NCBI GenBank assembly: GCA_003645605.1
Contig: QNAY01000011.1
Location: 1 to 10,809, forward strand
DNA from: Thermodesulfobacteriota bacterium
GTDB taxonomy: Bacteria; Desulfobacterota; Dissulfuribacteria; Dissulfuribacterales; UBA3076
Length of the DNA stretch: 10,809 nucleotides
Direction of reading: 5' to 3'
Shown here: positions 1 to 7,060 of the stretch, in pieces
How the letters are laid out: every line of letters starts with the position of its first letter
How positions within the stretch are numbered: the stretch's first letter is position 1
Program-made: the position numbers and the translations under genes
Notes under the pieces: generated by a model
Database searches by the model: none
Told to the model about the DNA's origin: nothing
What the model saw: only the letters and a program-made list of their open reading frames with translations

Positions 1-10
1 CCCCTCTTTT

Positions 11-90
11 TGTCATTTCGACCGTAGGGAGAAATCTTTAATGCCTGTATTTTCAGTACGATAAGATTTCTCGCTTTGCTCGAAATGACA
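11..90. repeat. Solo palindromic hairpin repeat (TGTCATTTCGA family)
   Basis: The arms 11-38 and 63-90 are inverted copies of each other, matching at 24 of 28 positions and separated by a 24-base spacer. The left arm starts TGTCATTTCGACC and ends GAGAAATCTT; the right arm starts AAGATTTCTCGC and ends CGAAATGACA. The left arm reappears almost unchanged at 10694-10721, where it directly precedes a GIY-YIG nuclease gene. Here the spacer begins TAATGCC, close to the TAAATGCCC that opens the nuclease frame there. A seven-codon frame (ATG at 41, stop by 64) is preceded by AGGGAG at 26-31. The hairpin reads like a non-autonomous, internally deleted derivative of the nuclease-linked element; that is inference from two copies. 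Confidence 0.85.
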
Positions 91-423
91 GTTTTGGTTA
101 GTTTTCGTTCAGACACTAATTATATAGAGCTCTCAGAAATGTTGATTTTATTGCCTCCATCTCCCGAACAAAAAAAGATTGCCGAGATTTTGACAACAGT
201 GGACGAAGCGATTGTGAAGACGACCCAGATTATTGAGAACGCTAAACATCTCAAAAAGGGGCTGATGCAAAGACCTGTGAACAAGCAAAAGAAAGCTGGC
301 GAGGTCTTGAATCCAGTGGATGACGACATCGAAAAAGAATCGAATTACAAGGAGCAGCTAAAATCATTGAAAAAAGGCCTAATGCGGATATTGTTTACAG
401 GAAAGTTGCGCCTGGAGGTGTAA
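76..423 (+). pseudogene. hsdS: hsdS remnant: C-terminal part of a type I restriction-modification specificity subunit
   Basis: HsdS is the DNA-recognition subunit of type I restriction-modification enzymes; its conserved coiled-coil segments join two target-recognition domains to HsdM. Only the tail is present here. The motif LPPSPEQKKIAEIL followed by TVDEAI and LKKGLMQ is the usual end of an HsdS recognition domain, and the last residues, LKKGLMRILFTGKLRLEV, match the common HsdS C-terminus. The conserved segment occurs twice in tandem: KKIAEILTTVDEAI...LKKGLMQ and then KKAGEVLNPVDDDI...LKKGLMR, so a duplication is likely. The open frame begins at a TTG (76) inside the hairpin repeat ending at 90, so genuine hsdS sequence starts near 91. 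No target-recognition domain, hsdM or hsdR is visible, so it cannot act alone as written. The rest may lie upstream of the window. Confidence 0.8.
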
Positions 424-677
424 TCGAGGGACAATCCTACATTTGAAGACACTCCTCATAGTGATGATTTTGCCCTTGAAAATAGCGTTTGATGATCCTG
501 ATAATCCTGCCTACATATTTATGGTGGAAGTATGACTGACATTTGATCTGGCGGCAAGCAAGATCTCCTTTTGGGGTTTCTGAGGAAGATTTGCATGAGG
601 TGGGTTGGCTGTGAACCCCTTGGAGATTGGAAGGTGGGGGAAAAAATTTGAAAAATGGTCTTTACTGGCGCCGGGAT
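424..677. other. Intergenic stretch with no recognised gene
   Basis: These 254 bases separate the hsdS remnant from the convergent vapC gene. All three plus-strand frames are interrupted and no conserved protein segment is recognisable. A short frame ending at 531-533 (…DDPDNPAYIFMVEV) could be a decayed gene tail, but nothing supports that. No terminator hairpin with a T-run was found between the two converging genes. Confidence 0.4.
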
Positions 678-1085
678 CTATTCTGCCAACCAGTTTTCCA
701 GCCTGAGGCCTGAGATTCGGGAAAAATGTCTCGTATTGTCGCTGACAAGACAAAGGTCGTTGGCCATGGCAATGGCAGCGATTTCAATATCTGCAAGGGG
801 GAGCAGCCGACCTTCTTTTTCGAAGCGGGCCCGCAACCGGCCGCAGATCCATCCAGCCTTGAGATCGAGGCCAATGACATTGACCCTGGGCAGGAGGATC
901 TCCTCCAGATTTTGGAGATGAAAGCGGGGCCGGTTGCTTTTATAAACGCCATAAACGATTTCAGAGATGGTAATAGTGGTGATGAACTGGTGCTGTTGGG
1001 GCAATGATTCGATTCGGGCAAGCAGGGTCGGTGAGGGCCGTTTTTTAAGGATATTGGTGATGACGTCGGTATCAAAGAGATACAT
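678..1085 (-). CDS. vapC: VapC-family PIN-domain ribonuclease toxin
   Basis: This 135-residue protein has the layout of a VapC toxin: a single PIN domain acting as a metal-dependent ribonuclease, normally neutralised by the co-encoded antitoxin. The acidic active-site residues expected for the family are visible: Asp5 in the opening YLFDTD motif, Glu42 in TISEIVYGV, Asp99 in LPLADIEIAAIA and Asp116 in LVSDN. Length is normal. A longer frame opens at 1127, but the ATG at 1085 gives the canonical start and a 14-base overlap with the antitoxin gene, typical of translationally coupled pairs. No truncation is seen, so the toxin looks functional. The RNA target cannot be told from sequence. Confidence 0.9.
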   Translation of the reverse strand: MYLFDTDVITNILKKRPSPTLLARIESLPQQHQFITTITISEIVYGVYKSNRPRFHLQNLEEILLPRVNVIGLDLKAGWICGRLRARFEKEGRLLPLADIEIAAIAMANDLCLVSDNTRHFSRISGLRLENWLAE

Positions 1086-1350
1086 TACGGCCGTTCCCAC
1101 CCGCACGGCGTAGCTCGGCGATATCACCCATGCTGGTGGCTACTTCGTCGAACTCCGGCCACTTGCTGGCAATTCCGGCAAGCCCGGTCCGTTCCTCGTG
1201 CTGCTCAATGATACGCAGATCATCGATACTCACCAGGGCGGCCACTGGCTTGTTGCGACGGGTGATGATGAACCGTTCGTGATTGTATGCGCATTTGGCC
1301 ATGATTTCTGACAAATGACTCTTGGTATGGGCAACAGAGACTTTAGGCAT
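1072..1350 (-). CDS. Phd/YefM-family antitoxin
   Basis: The 92-residue product starts MPKVSVAHTKSHLSEIM and continues with FIITRRNKPVAALVSIDDL, the Phd/YefM pattern in which the N-terminal half dimerises, binds operator DNA and represses its own operon. The C-terminal part (from about residue 53) would be the flexible region that wraps the toxin. The ATG at 1350 was chosen because GGAGAG sits six bases upstream of it; the longer frame from 1440 would read through the promoter. Its 3' end overlaps vapC by 14 bases. Pairing a Phd/YefM antitoxin with a PIN toxin is common, so the lack of a VapB-type AbrB fold is not odd. Confidence 0.88.
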   Translation of the reverse strand: MPKVSVAHTKSHLSEIMAKCAYNHERFIITRRNKPVAALVSIDDLRIIEQHEERTGLAGIASKWPEFDEVATSMGDIAELRRAGGNGRNVSL

Positions 1351-1392
1351 GATGCACTCTCCGATCTGTTTTGCTGTAAAGAGGTCTATATG

Positions 1393-1436
1393 GTCATTAT
1401 GACTACAATATACGTTTAGCCTGCCCCTTCTGTCAA
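1393..1436 (-). promoter_or_regulatory. Promoter and operator of the toxin-antitoxin operon
   Basis: On the minus strand, TTGACA (1431-1436) and TATATT (1407-1412) are separated by 18 bases, a good sigma-70 promoter with a perfect -35 and a 5/6 -10 box. A perfect palindrome, GTCATTATGAC (1393-1403), covers the expected transcription start near 1400. That is where a Phd/YefM autorepressor would bind. The leader to the antitoxin ATG would be about 50 bases. Assignment is by motif and position only. Confidence 0.6.
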
Positions 1437-1448
1437 TCAAATTATGGT

Positions 1449-1487
1449 TGCGGAGGGACAGGGTAAATGTTCTTTCCCTATGCCGCA
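1449..1487. repeat. Imperfect hairpin between the toxin-antitoxin operon and the kinase gene
   Basis: TGCGG (1449-1453) pairs with CCGCA (1483-1487), and AGGG plus AAA (1460-1467) with TTT plus CCCT (1473-1479), around a five-base loop. No T-run follows, so it is not a convincing terminator. The segment from 1462 (GGTAAATGTTC, then TCCCT) resembles the GGTAAnCGTTCACTCCCT termini of the palindromic elements elsewhere in the window and could be a decayed end. Confidence 0.4.
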
Positions 1488-1708
1488 GTCTTGACAGTGC
1501 ATGCTGATAATTACTTCATTTTCCATTCACTTACATTCTTTTTTCACATTATTGACGATTTTACCGAAAAAGAACATAGTAGTTGTAATCCATACGACTT
1601 GTAATATTGGATGACTGGGAATAAACATGAACTTTAGGCACTTCAAATTCAATTAATTTGAAATTGTTCTGCCACTAAAAACACGAGGTTTACAAATAAT
1701 ACCTAACC
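1488..1708. promoter_or_regulatory. AT-rich leader region of the kinase-AsmA-cobO-cbiC unit, with candidate promoter
   Basis: No coding frame is recognisable. The best plus-strand promoter candidate is TTGACG (1553-1558), 16 bases, CATAGT (1575-1580); the -10 box is weak. A second TTGACA at 1491 lacks a properly spaced -10. An 8-bp inverted repeat, TTCAAATT (1642-1649) and AATTTGAA (1655-1662) around a five-base loop, has no T-run and could be an operator or leader hairpin. The divergent toxin-antitoxin promoter lies just upstream. Confidence 0.3.
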
Positions 1709-2683
1709 TTGAAACCACCATTTACCATACCTCTCTCTTCTGATGGATCTGACAGACGCTTTTTCAAGGTCCGGTGGAAAGGCAAGCCTGCCGTGGCAAT
1801 TGAACCTTCTCCAGGGGATATAGGTACTTCCGAGACCTATAGTTATGTTAATATTGGGAATCATTTGGGCAGGGCCGGAATTCCAGTTCCAAAAATATAT
1901 GATTTTAACAAAGATACCGGAGTTATTGTGGTGGAATATTTGGGAGACAGGCATTTACAGACAGAAATCCTGGCACTAATCTCACAAAATAAATGGTCAC
2001 GGGTCAAAAGGCTTTACCGGCAGACCCTTTCTTTACTGGCAAAAATGCAGGTATATGGCTACCGGGAATTCAACCGCAAATGGTGCTATGACTCAGAATA
2101 TTATGACAGTAAACTGGCCAGGGAACGAGAGGCCTTTTACTTTTTGCAATACTTTGTTGAAAACCTCATGGGCGGCAGCAAAACACCAGAACTTGAATAT
2201 GAGCTTACAAGGCTGGCACTTCAAGTAGATTTAATTGACAATAAGGAGTATTTTTTACATCGGGATTTTCAGTCCCGCAATATTTTGGTCTGGAACGGGG
2301 CCTTGAGGATAATTGATTTTCAGGACGGTCGTCTGGGTCCCTTGGGTTATGACGTTGCCGCGTTGCTCCTGGATCCTTATGTATCACTACCGGAGACTAT
2401 TTGGTCTGAACTTTTGGAATTCTATCTCGACGAGCTTGATGCCCTGAATATTGCCCTGGATAAAGCCGTGTTTGAAAGGGAGTTTTTCCTGCTTGCTCTT
2501 CTTCGTACTATGCAGGCATTAGGTGCGTATTCATACCTATATCTTAAAAAGGGGAAAGTCTTCTTTAAGCCTTATGTCTCACCAGCCCTTTCAAATTTAA
2601 AGGCGCTTCTTGTCCGCAAAAACTTTGAAAAGCTGGAACATCTGAGGCTACTGGTAGCAGACCTCCATTATTCAATAAAATGA
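1709..2683 (+). CDS. APH-fold phosphotransferase, AmgK-like (putative amino sugar kinase)
   Basis: A 324-residue member of the aminoglycoside-phosphotransferase fold, closest in pattern to the COG3178/AmgK group. AmgK in Pseudomonas phosphorylates the anomeric carbon of MurNAc/GlcNAc during cell-wall recycling. Visible motifs are the nucleotide-loop signature DGSDRRFFKV near residues 12-21, the catalytic loop HRDFQSRN with His184, Asp186 and Asn191, and the metal-binding DFQD starting at Asp203, followed by GPLGYDVAALLLDP. The start is uncertain: TTG at 1709 is the first possible start after an upstream stop, the nearest GAGG lies about 20 bases away, and the N-terminus before the nucleotide loop is shorter than usual in the family. 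The stop overlaps the next ATG by four bases. No MurU partner is in the window, so the substrate is not established; an antibiotic-resistance role is unlikely. Confidence 0.75.
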   Translation: MKPPFTIPLSSDGSDRRFFKVRWKGKPAVAIEPSPGDIGTSETYSYVNIGNHLGRAGIPVPKIYDFNKDTGVIVVEYLGDRHLQTEILALISQNKWSRVKRLYRQTLSLLAKMQVYGYREFNRKWCYDSEYYDSKLAREREAFYFLQYFVENLMGGSKTPELEYELTRLALQVDLIDNKEYFLHRDFQSRNILVWNGALRIIDFQDGRLGPLGYDVAALLLDPYVSLPETIWSELLEFYLDELDALNIALDKAVFEREFFLLALLRTMQALGAYSYLYLKKGKVFFKPYVSPALSNLKALLVRKNFEKLEHLRLLVADLHYSIK

Positions 2684-5600
2684 AAAAAGCGCGCGCTGCT
2701 AAAATTTTTATCTCTGTTCTTGCGATCGTTGGGCTATTTGTGTTTCTTACCCCATATGTTTTGAAGTTGGAACAGGTCCACTCCTGGATAACCTATGAGA
2801 TTACCCATCGACTGGACAGTAATATTGACATCAAGGCTATCTCCTGGCAGTGGTTTCCCCTTCCCCGCATAGTGCTCACCGACGTCCTGGTTTCCAATAA
2901 CCAGTTAGATGCAGAGATTCCGAAGATATTGCTTTTCCCTGACTGGCTGGGCCTTTTTCGTGGCTGGCCTGGAATAAGCCGTGTGGTTTTCGACAATCCA
3001 AATCTCCATCTGAAATCCCTGGCTCCGTCTGCTGACAAAGAACCATGGTCACCACCCCATCTTTCAGTCACACTTGTTATAAAAAATGGTGGCCTTGCTT
3101 TAGATCCGGAAGGCGTTTTCCCAGGACAGCTCCAGCACACCAATAGCCTTAACTTTTCAAATGTTGCAGCCAAGATACATATAGGACGTGACAGGGTTGA
3201 TGCATCTCTAAAATGCACACCACCTTATGCCAAAAGCCTGGAGACTAAAGGTCATTTTATACCGTCAAAAAATTCCTACAAGCTAAGGATAAATTGCCAA
3301 GACTTCAAGCCGCACGAAATCCTCCTTACTTCCCTGAACAAGAGCCCTGTTAAGCCCTTAGACTCAGACGTTAATATAAAGGTTGCCATCACAGGAATCG
3401 GTCTTGACGATATAAAGGCCTCAGTAAAAGGGGACTTTCCTTGTCTAAGAATCGAGTCACACGACAAAGAAATGCTGTTTTCATGCGGCTATACAGACCT
3501 GAGTTTTAAAAAACAGGGACAGCAACTTTACGTGTCGGTAAGTGCGTTGGAGCTTACAGACCCCAGACTGACCTTATCTGGTGTGGTAGAAAGGCGTCAG
3601 GCGGCTCTTACTGACGAGGCCTTCTGGATCATCGACCTCAAGGCAAAGGAAATAGATCTTTCAGGAGTTAGAGAAAAAGTCCTCGCCCTGTTCGGCAGAC
3701 ATGAGGTAGCCGACCTGGTATGCAGCATAGTCCTGGGAGGAAAGGCCAAAGCTGCGGCGTATTTTTTTGAGGGAACTGTGTCACGCTTTCGAGAACTAAA
3801 GGCCATGACCATCACAGCCGACGTGGATGAAGCGCCGGTACACGTTCCAAATGTGGATCTGAATCTCAAAAAAGCTTCTGGCCAAATCGAGATCAAAAAC
3901 GGGATACTGACAGGACAGAATCTTTCTGCCGGATTGGGCGATTCTCTGGGCACAAATGGCTCTCTTGCATTGGGCCTTGTTGGTGAAAACAAAGTCTTCA
4001 AATTGGATATGGACCTGGATGCAGACCTTTCAAAACTTCCTGCCTTACTACACAGATTGGTTGATCATCAAGGGTTCAGGAATGAGCTGGCCAAATTCAG
4101 CAATGTCCAGGGCAAGACCTCAGGTCGTCTTATCCTGGGCGACAGATTAAAAGATATTTCAGTAAGAGTAGAGGTGTCGAGCATTGATGGAACGGCAGAT
4201 TACGAGCGGATTATATGGCCTATCAGGATCAAGAAAGGCCAACTCCAGGTCCTTCCTGACGAAGTGAACTGGAGCAATATTCAGGGGGTCATCGGTCCCA
4301 ACTCTATTCACGAAACTGAGGGATCAGTAAAATGGGAAGATGATGTTATTCTCGACATCAGAAGGCTTAATGCCTCCCTGGGCTCAGGCCCTCTTTTTGC
4401 AGAGCTGAAACGCTATCCCGTGCTGCAAGAAGTCCTTTCTAAAGTACTCCTTTCAATTGATGGCCCATTGGAAGTAACTGACGCACGGCTTAAAGGACCT
4501 GTGATGAACCCACGGAAATGGGAATACAGCATAACAGCCGACACAAAAGGCCTTGATTTCCACAGCCCGCTGCTTCCCGGACCTTCCCACATTGAACAGG
4601 CTTCTGCACAGGTTGATCAAGAAAATGTTCGAATATCCAGTTGCAGGATGCGCCTTTCAGACCAACAGATGAGCTTAAACGGATATCTTAAACACAAAAA
4701 CTGGCAGGACTGGCAGGGCCGGCTCGATCTGAGCGGGACCGCGAGTGAAAGTATTTCCCAATGGGTAAAGGCAAAAGATTGGATACCCGCGCTATATTTC
4801 CCCGGCACACCTTGCACCCTGAACCATTTAAAGGTTGCCTGGGACCCCAAAAAGACTGATGTAAAGGGAGAGATTATCTCAGACATAGAAAACAAGAAGA
4901 CCATAAAGGTAAAACTGGATCTCAGCTCCAGTCCAAAGGAGTTCTCTATAAAAGATCTTACTATTACTACTCCAGCGGAAAAGGCGAGCCTTTCTCTGAA
5001 TTTGCTACAGGCTCCCAGAAAGGTAATGATTCGCCCCCCCCCTGGCAGCCAACAGCCTTTTTCGGGTTTCAAGGCACAATCCGTTGAGAATACACCTTTT
5101 GGTGCAATCAGTCCGCAGTTGAAACCCTGCAAAAGCCCGTCGGCTGTCAGGGAGTGTGAACGGTTACCCAGGGAGAATTTACTGTTGAATTGGGAAGGAT
5201 GCCTGAAAGGAAACACGTTGGACAAAATCCTGGAAAAGAACAAAATATTGTCAGGCCATATAAGGGGTTCATGCAACCTGAGTTGTTTTTTGGAAGATCC
5301 GAGTTCCGCCCGGCTTAAAGGCCCTATAGAGGCATCTGGACTAAACTGGCACTGGGGAGTTGCAGAGCCGATAGCTGTCAAATATGCCGACCTGCAGGGG
5401 CACAACTCATGGACAGACATAGAGGGACTCTCTTTGGAAATAAAAGGCGAATCAGTAATGTCTAAAGGACGGGCCTCATTCTCAAGGCATAATATTGATC
5501 TGGACCTTGATCTGAAATCTGATTCCTTTTCCTGGGAAAATCTCTCCGGATTCATTGATACATACAAAGAAAAACATCCTTCCCCCGACCCTGCACCTAC

Positions 5601-6528
5601 TCCCAAATCACCAAATCACCAAATCACCAAATCACCAAATTCTCCCCTTTCTCTTACAGGTAGAATCAATTTCGAGCTGGACAGCTTTAAATACACAAGC
5701 ATAAAAGAAACTGCCATTCCTGATAAAGACCACAAAGTCACTGACTATGTTTGGCAACCGCTCACAGGTCAGGTGAAACTCTTACCTCAGGGGAAAACAG
5801 CCATCTCTGTATCTTCCGGAACAATCTGCGGCCTCAATACCACCGGCACTTGGCGTTCAGGACCCGGCCCTGACCTGACCAATCTGGTCATTTCTACTGA
5901 TCACGAAAAAAAGGTGCTTTTCCAAGACCTGCTTTCATGCCTCGGCCATGATCAAGACATATTAGAGGGTCCATTTGTCTTTAATGCAAACATTGAAGGA
6001 ACACCCGGCAATTGGCAACGGGGCTCTGTTGAACTCCGGTCCTCCAATGGCATAATCAGACGTATGACATTGCTTTCCAAGATATTCAGCGTTCTTAACG
6101 TTATAGACCTTTTTTCCAAAAATGGACTCCCGGATCTCCTTACTGAAGGCTTTCCTTTTTCACAAATGGATATTAAGGGCATCATAAAGGACAACAACCT
6201 GATTATTGATCATGCTATAATCAAAGGGAAAGGGTTAAACCTCTTTGGTAGAGGGAAAATTGATCTGGACGACATGGATGCAGACATGATTGTACTGGTA
6301 GCTCCATTGAAGACCATAGACACTATAGTCTCAAAGGTACCTCTGCTGGGGAAGGCCATAGGAGGAAAAAACGCGACAATCGTAACATTTCCGGTAAAAA
6401 TCAAGGGACAGATAAAAGACCCGGAGGTCACGGTCCTTTCACCTGATGCAGTAGGCGGAGCCATGATAGACCTGGTCAAGAACACATTAATGCTGCCGTT
6501 TCGTATATTGAGCCCAATTTTTCCATAG
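2680..6528 (+). CDS. Large AsmA-family envelope protein (YhdP/AsmA-like)
   Basis: The 1282-residue product has one N-terminal membrane anchor (residues ~7-27) and a long periplasmic body. Near the N-terminus is the AsmA pattern ITHRLDSNIDIKAISWQWFP with PRIVLTDV; the C-terminal 250 residues resemble the AsmA-like C-terminal region (FPFSQMDIKGIIKDNNLIID, LNLFGRGKIDLDDMDADM, then VAPLKTIDTIV and a hydrophobic end near GGAMIDLVKNTLMLPFRIL). Large AsmA proteins such as E. coli YhdP and TamB form bridges that carry phospholipid between inner and outer membrane; a similar role is inferred. Three oddities: residues ~782-830 are encoded by a palindromic repeat (5022-5168), a C9 run lies at 5034-5042, and residues around 970-990 are low complexity from an 8-base tandem repeat (5604-5640). 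The start overlaps the kinase stop (ATGA) without a clear ribosome site, suggesting coupling. Confidence 0.85.
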   Translation: MKKARAAKIFISVLAIVGLFVFLTPYVLKLEQVHSWITYEITHRLDSNIDIKAISWQWFPLPRIVLTDVLVSNNQLDAEIPKILLFPDWLGLFRGWPGISRVVFDNPNLHLKSLAPSADKEPWSPPHLSVTLVIKNGGLALDPEGVFPGQLQHTNSLNFSNVAAKIHIGRDRVDASLKCTPPYAKSLETKGHFIPSKNSYKLRINCQDFKPHEILLTSLNKSPVKPLDSDVNIKVAITGIGLDDIKASVKGDFPCLRIESHDKEMLFSCGYTDLSFKKQGQQLYVSVSALELTDPRLTLSGVVERRQAALTDEAFWIIDLKAKEIDLSGVREKVLALFGRHEVADLVCSIVLGGKAKAAAYFFEGTVSRFRELKAMTITADVDEAPVHVPNVDLNLKKASGQIEIKNGILTGQNLSAGLGDSLGTNGSLALGLVGENKVFKLDMDLDADLSKLPALLHRLVDHQGFRNELAKFSNVQGKTSGRLILGDRLKDISVRVEVSSIDGTADYERIIWPIRIKKGQLQVLPDEVNWSNIQGVIGPNSIHETEGSVKWEDDVILDIRRLNASLGSGPLFAELKRYPVLQEVLSKVLLSIDGPLEVTDARLKGPVMNPRKWEYSITADTKGLDFHSPLLPGPSHIEQASAQVDQENVRISSCRMRLSDQQMSLNGYLKHKNWQDWQGRLDLSGTASESISQWVKAKDWIPALYFPGTPCTLNHLKVAWDPKKTDVKGEIISDIENKKTIKVKLDLSSSPKEFSIKDLTITTPAEKASLSLNLLQAPRKVMIRPPPGSQQPFSGFKAQSVENTPFGAISPQLKPCKSPSAVRECERLPRENLLLNWEGCLKGNTLDKILEKNKILSGHIRGSCNLSCFLEDPSSARLKGPIEASGLNWHWGVAEPIAVKYADLQGHNSWTDIEGLSLEIKGESVMSKGRASFSRHNIDLDLDLKSDSFSWENLSGFIDTYKEKHPSPDPAPTPKSPNHQITKSPNSPLSLTGRINFELDSFKYTSIKETAIPDKDHKVTDYVWQPLTGQVKLLPQGKTAISVSSGTICGLNTTGTWRSGPGPDLTNLVISTDHEKKVLFQDLLSCLGHDQDILEGPFVFNANIEGTPGNWQRGSVELRSSNGIIRRMTLLSKIFSVLNVIDLFSKNGLPDLLTEGFPFSQMDIKGIIKDNNLIIDHAIIKGKGLNLFGRGKIDLDDMDADMIVLVAPLKTIDTIVSKVPLLGKAIGGKNATIVTFPVKIKGQIKDPEVTVLSPDAVGGAMIDLVKNTLMLPFRILSPIFP
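5022..5168. repeat. Palindromic element inserted in frame within the AsmA-family gene
   Basis: Nested inverted repeats share a centre near 5095: GGTAA (5022-5026) with TTACC (5164-5168); CCCTGGCAGCCAAC (5040-5053) with GTCGGCTGTCAGGG (5139-5152), matching at 12 of 14; GGGTTTCAA (5064-5072) with TTGAAACCC (5119-5127), perfect; and CACC-TTTT-GGTG (5093-5104) near the centre. The 147 bases equal 49 codons, so the frame is kept. The encoded segment (rich in Pro, Ser and Gln) is unlike the surrounding beta-rich sequence. CCCAG occurs at both borders (5014-5018 and 5167-5171); joining the flanks there restores ...QAPRENLLLNWEG in frame. The outer ends resemble those of the repeats at 7709, 9621 and 10674. 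Confidence 0.8.
5034..5042 (+). repeat. C9 homopolymer run inside the AsmA-family gene
   Basis: Nine consecutive C residues encode part of a Pro-Pro-Pro stretch (residues 786-788). It lies in the left arm of the palindromic element. The right arm has only a short C-run at the matching place, so the left run may have expanded. Such runs can slip in replication; a one-base change would frameshift the gene. Sequencing error in the run length is also possible, although the frame is intact as given. Confidence 0.7.
5604..5640 (+). repeat. Octamer tandem repeat (CAAATCAC, 4.6 copies) inside the AsmA-family gene
   Basis: Four perfect units of CAAATCAC run from 5604 to 5635, followed by CAAAT. As eight is not a multiple of three, the translation cycles through frames (KSPNHQIT, then KSPN) and gaining or losing one unit would frameshift the last ~300 codons. 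The region is a Pro/Ser-rich linker in the protein. The unit resembles the AATCAAC heptamer before pyrG. Confidence 0.85.
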
Positions 6529-6535
6529 GAGCCAT

Positions 6536-7060
6536 TTGCAGAAAGAAACGCGTTTTGTTCACGTCTATACAGGGAAGGGAAAGGGAAAGACTACTGCCGC
6601 TCTTGGGCTGGTCCTCCGGGCGGTTGGAGCCGGTTGGAGGGTATTGTTCGCCCAGTTTCTGAAACATGGCGAATTCAGTGAGATAAAGGCCCTTAAAAAA
6701 CTTGGGAATCATGTCACCATTCGTCAGTACGGCTCAGGCAGATTTACTAAAGGAAGACCCTCAGAGAAAGAGATGGAAATGGCCCGGACCGGCCTCAGTG
6801 AAATAATGCAGGTCATGGAAGAAGGAAAATATGACATGATCGTACTTGATGAAATAAATGTGGCTGTTCACTTCGGGTTCATCCCGTTGGAAAGCATAAT
6901 AAGCCTTTTGAAAAAACGGCATCGAGATGTAGAACTTGTACTTACCGGGAGATGGGCGCCTAAAGAAATAATGGAGCGAGCTGATCTGGTAACAGAAGCG
7001 CGAAAGATAAAGCATTATTTCAGCAAGGGCGTGAGGGCAAGGGAAGGGATAGAAAAATGA
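6536..7060 (+). CDS. cobO: Cob(I)alamin adenosyltransferase, CobO/BtuR type
   Basis: The enzyme transfers the adenosyl group of ATP to the cobalt of cob(I)alamin or its precursors, giving the coenzyme form. The 174-residue protein has the family hallmark P-loop GKGKGKTT at residues 13-20 and a Walker B-like MIVLDE at 101-106 followed by INVAVHFGF; LTGRWAP near residue 139 fits the conserved LTGR motif. It lacks the N-terminal extension of E. coli BtuR (196 residues), as many CobO proteins do. The start is TTG at 6536, with AGGAG (6527-6531) overlapping the preceding stop four bases away; no ATG or GTG fits before the P-loop. It lies 7 bases after the AsmA gene and overlaps cbiC by four, so it is probably co-transcribed. 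No cobalamin riboswitch is evident. Confidence 0.92.
   Translation: MQKETRFVHVYTGKGKGKTTAALGLVLRAVGAGWRVLFAQFLKHGEFSEIKALKKLGNHVTIRQYGSGRFTKGRPSEKEMEMARTGLSEIMQVMEEGKYDMIVLDEINVAVHFGFIPLESIISLLKKRHRDVELVLTGRWAPKEIMERADLVTEARKIKHYFSKGVRAREGIEK

Noticed and set aside
655..1007. Plus-strand open frames across the toxin gene
   Set aside because: They are antisense to the well-supported PIN-domain toxin and show no family motifs.
1086..1127. Longer N-terminus for vapC
   Set aside because: The extra 14 residues precede the canonical YLFDTD opening of PIN toxins and would enlarge the overlap with the antitoxin gene.
1351..1440. Longer N-terminus for the antitoxin
   Set aside because: It would translate the promoter and operator; the ATG at 1350 has a well-spaced GGAGAG and the family-typical start.
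4617..5606. 329-codon open frame on the minus strand
   Set aside because: It is a shadow of the AsmA-family gene, has no recognisable domain, and its low-complexity end reflects the octamer repeat.
5604..5640. CRISPR-like array (also considered for the heptamer arrays at 7959 and 10595)
   Set aside because: Units of 7-8 bases follow each other without spacers; these are simple tandem repeats.
6500..6540. Cobalamin riboswitch upstream of cobO
   Set aside because: cobO starts 7 bases after the preceding gene, so there is no room, and no B12-box-like sequence was noticed.
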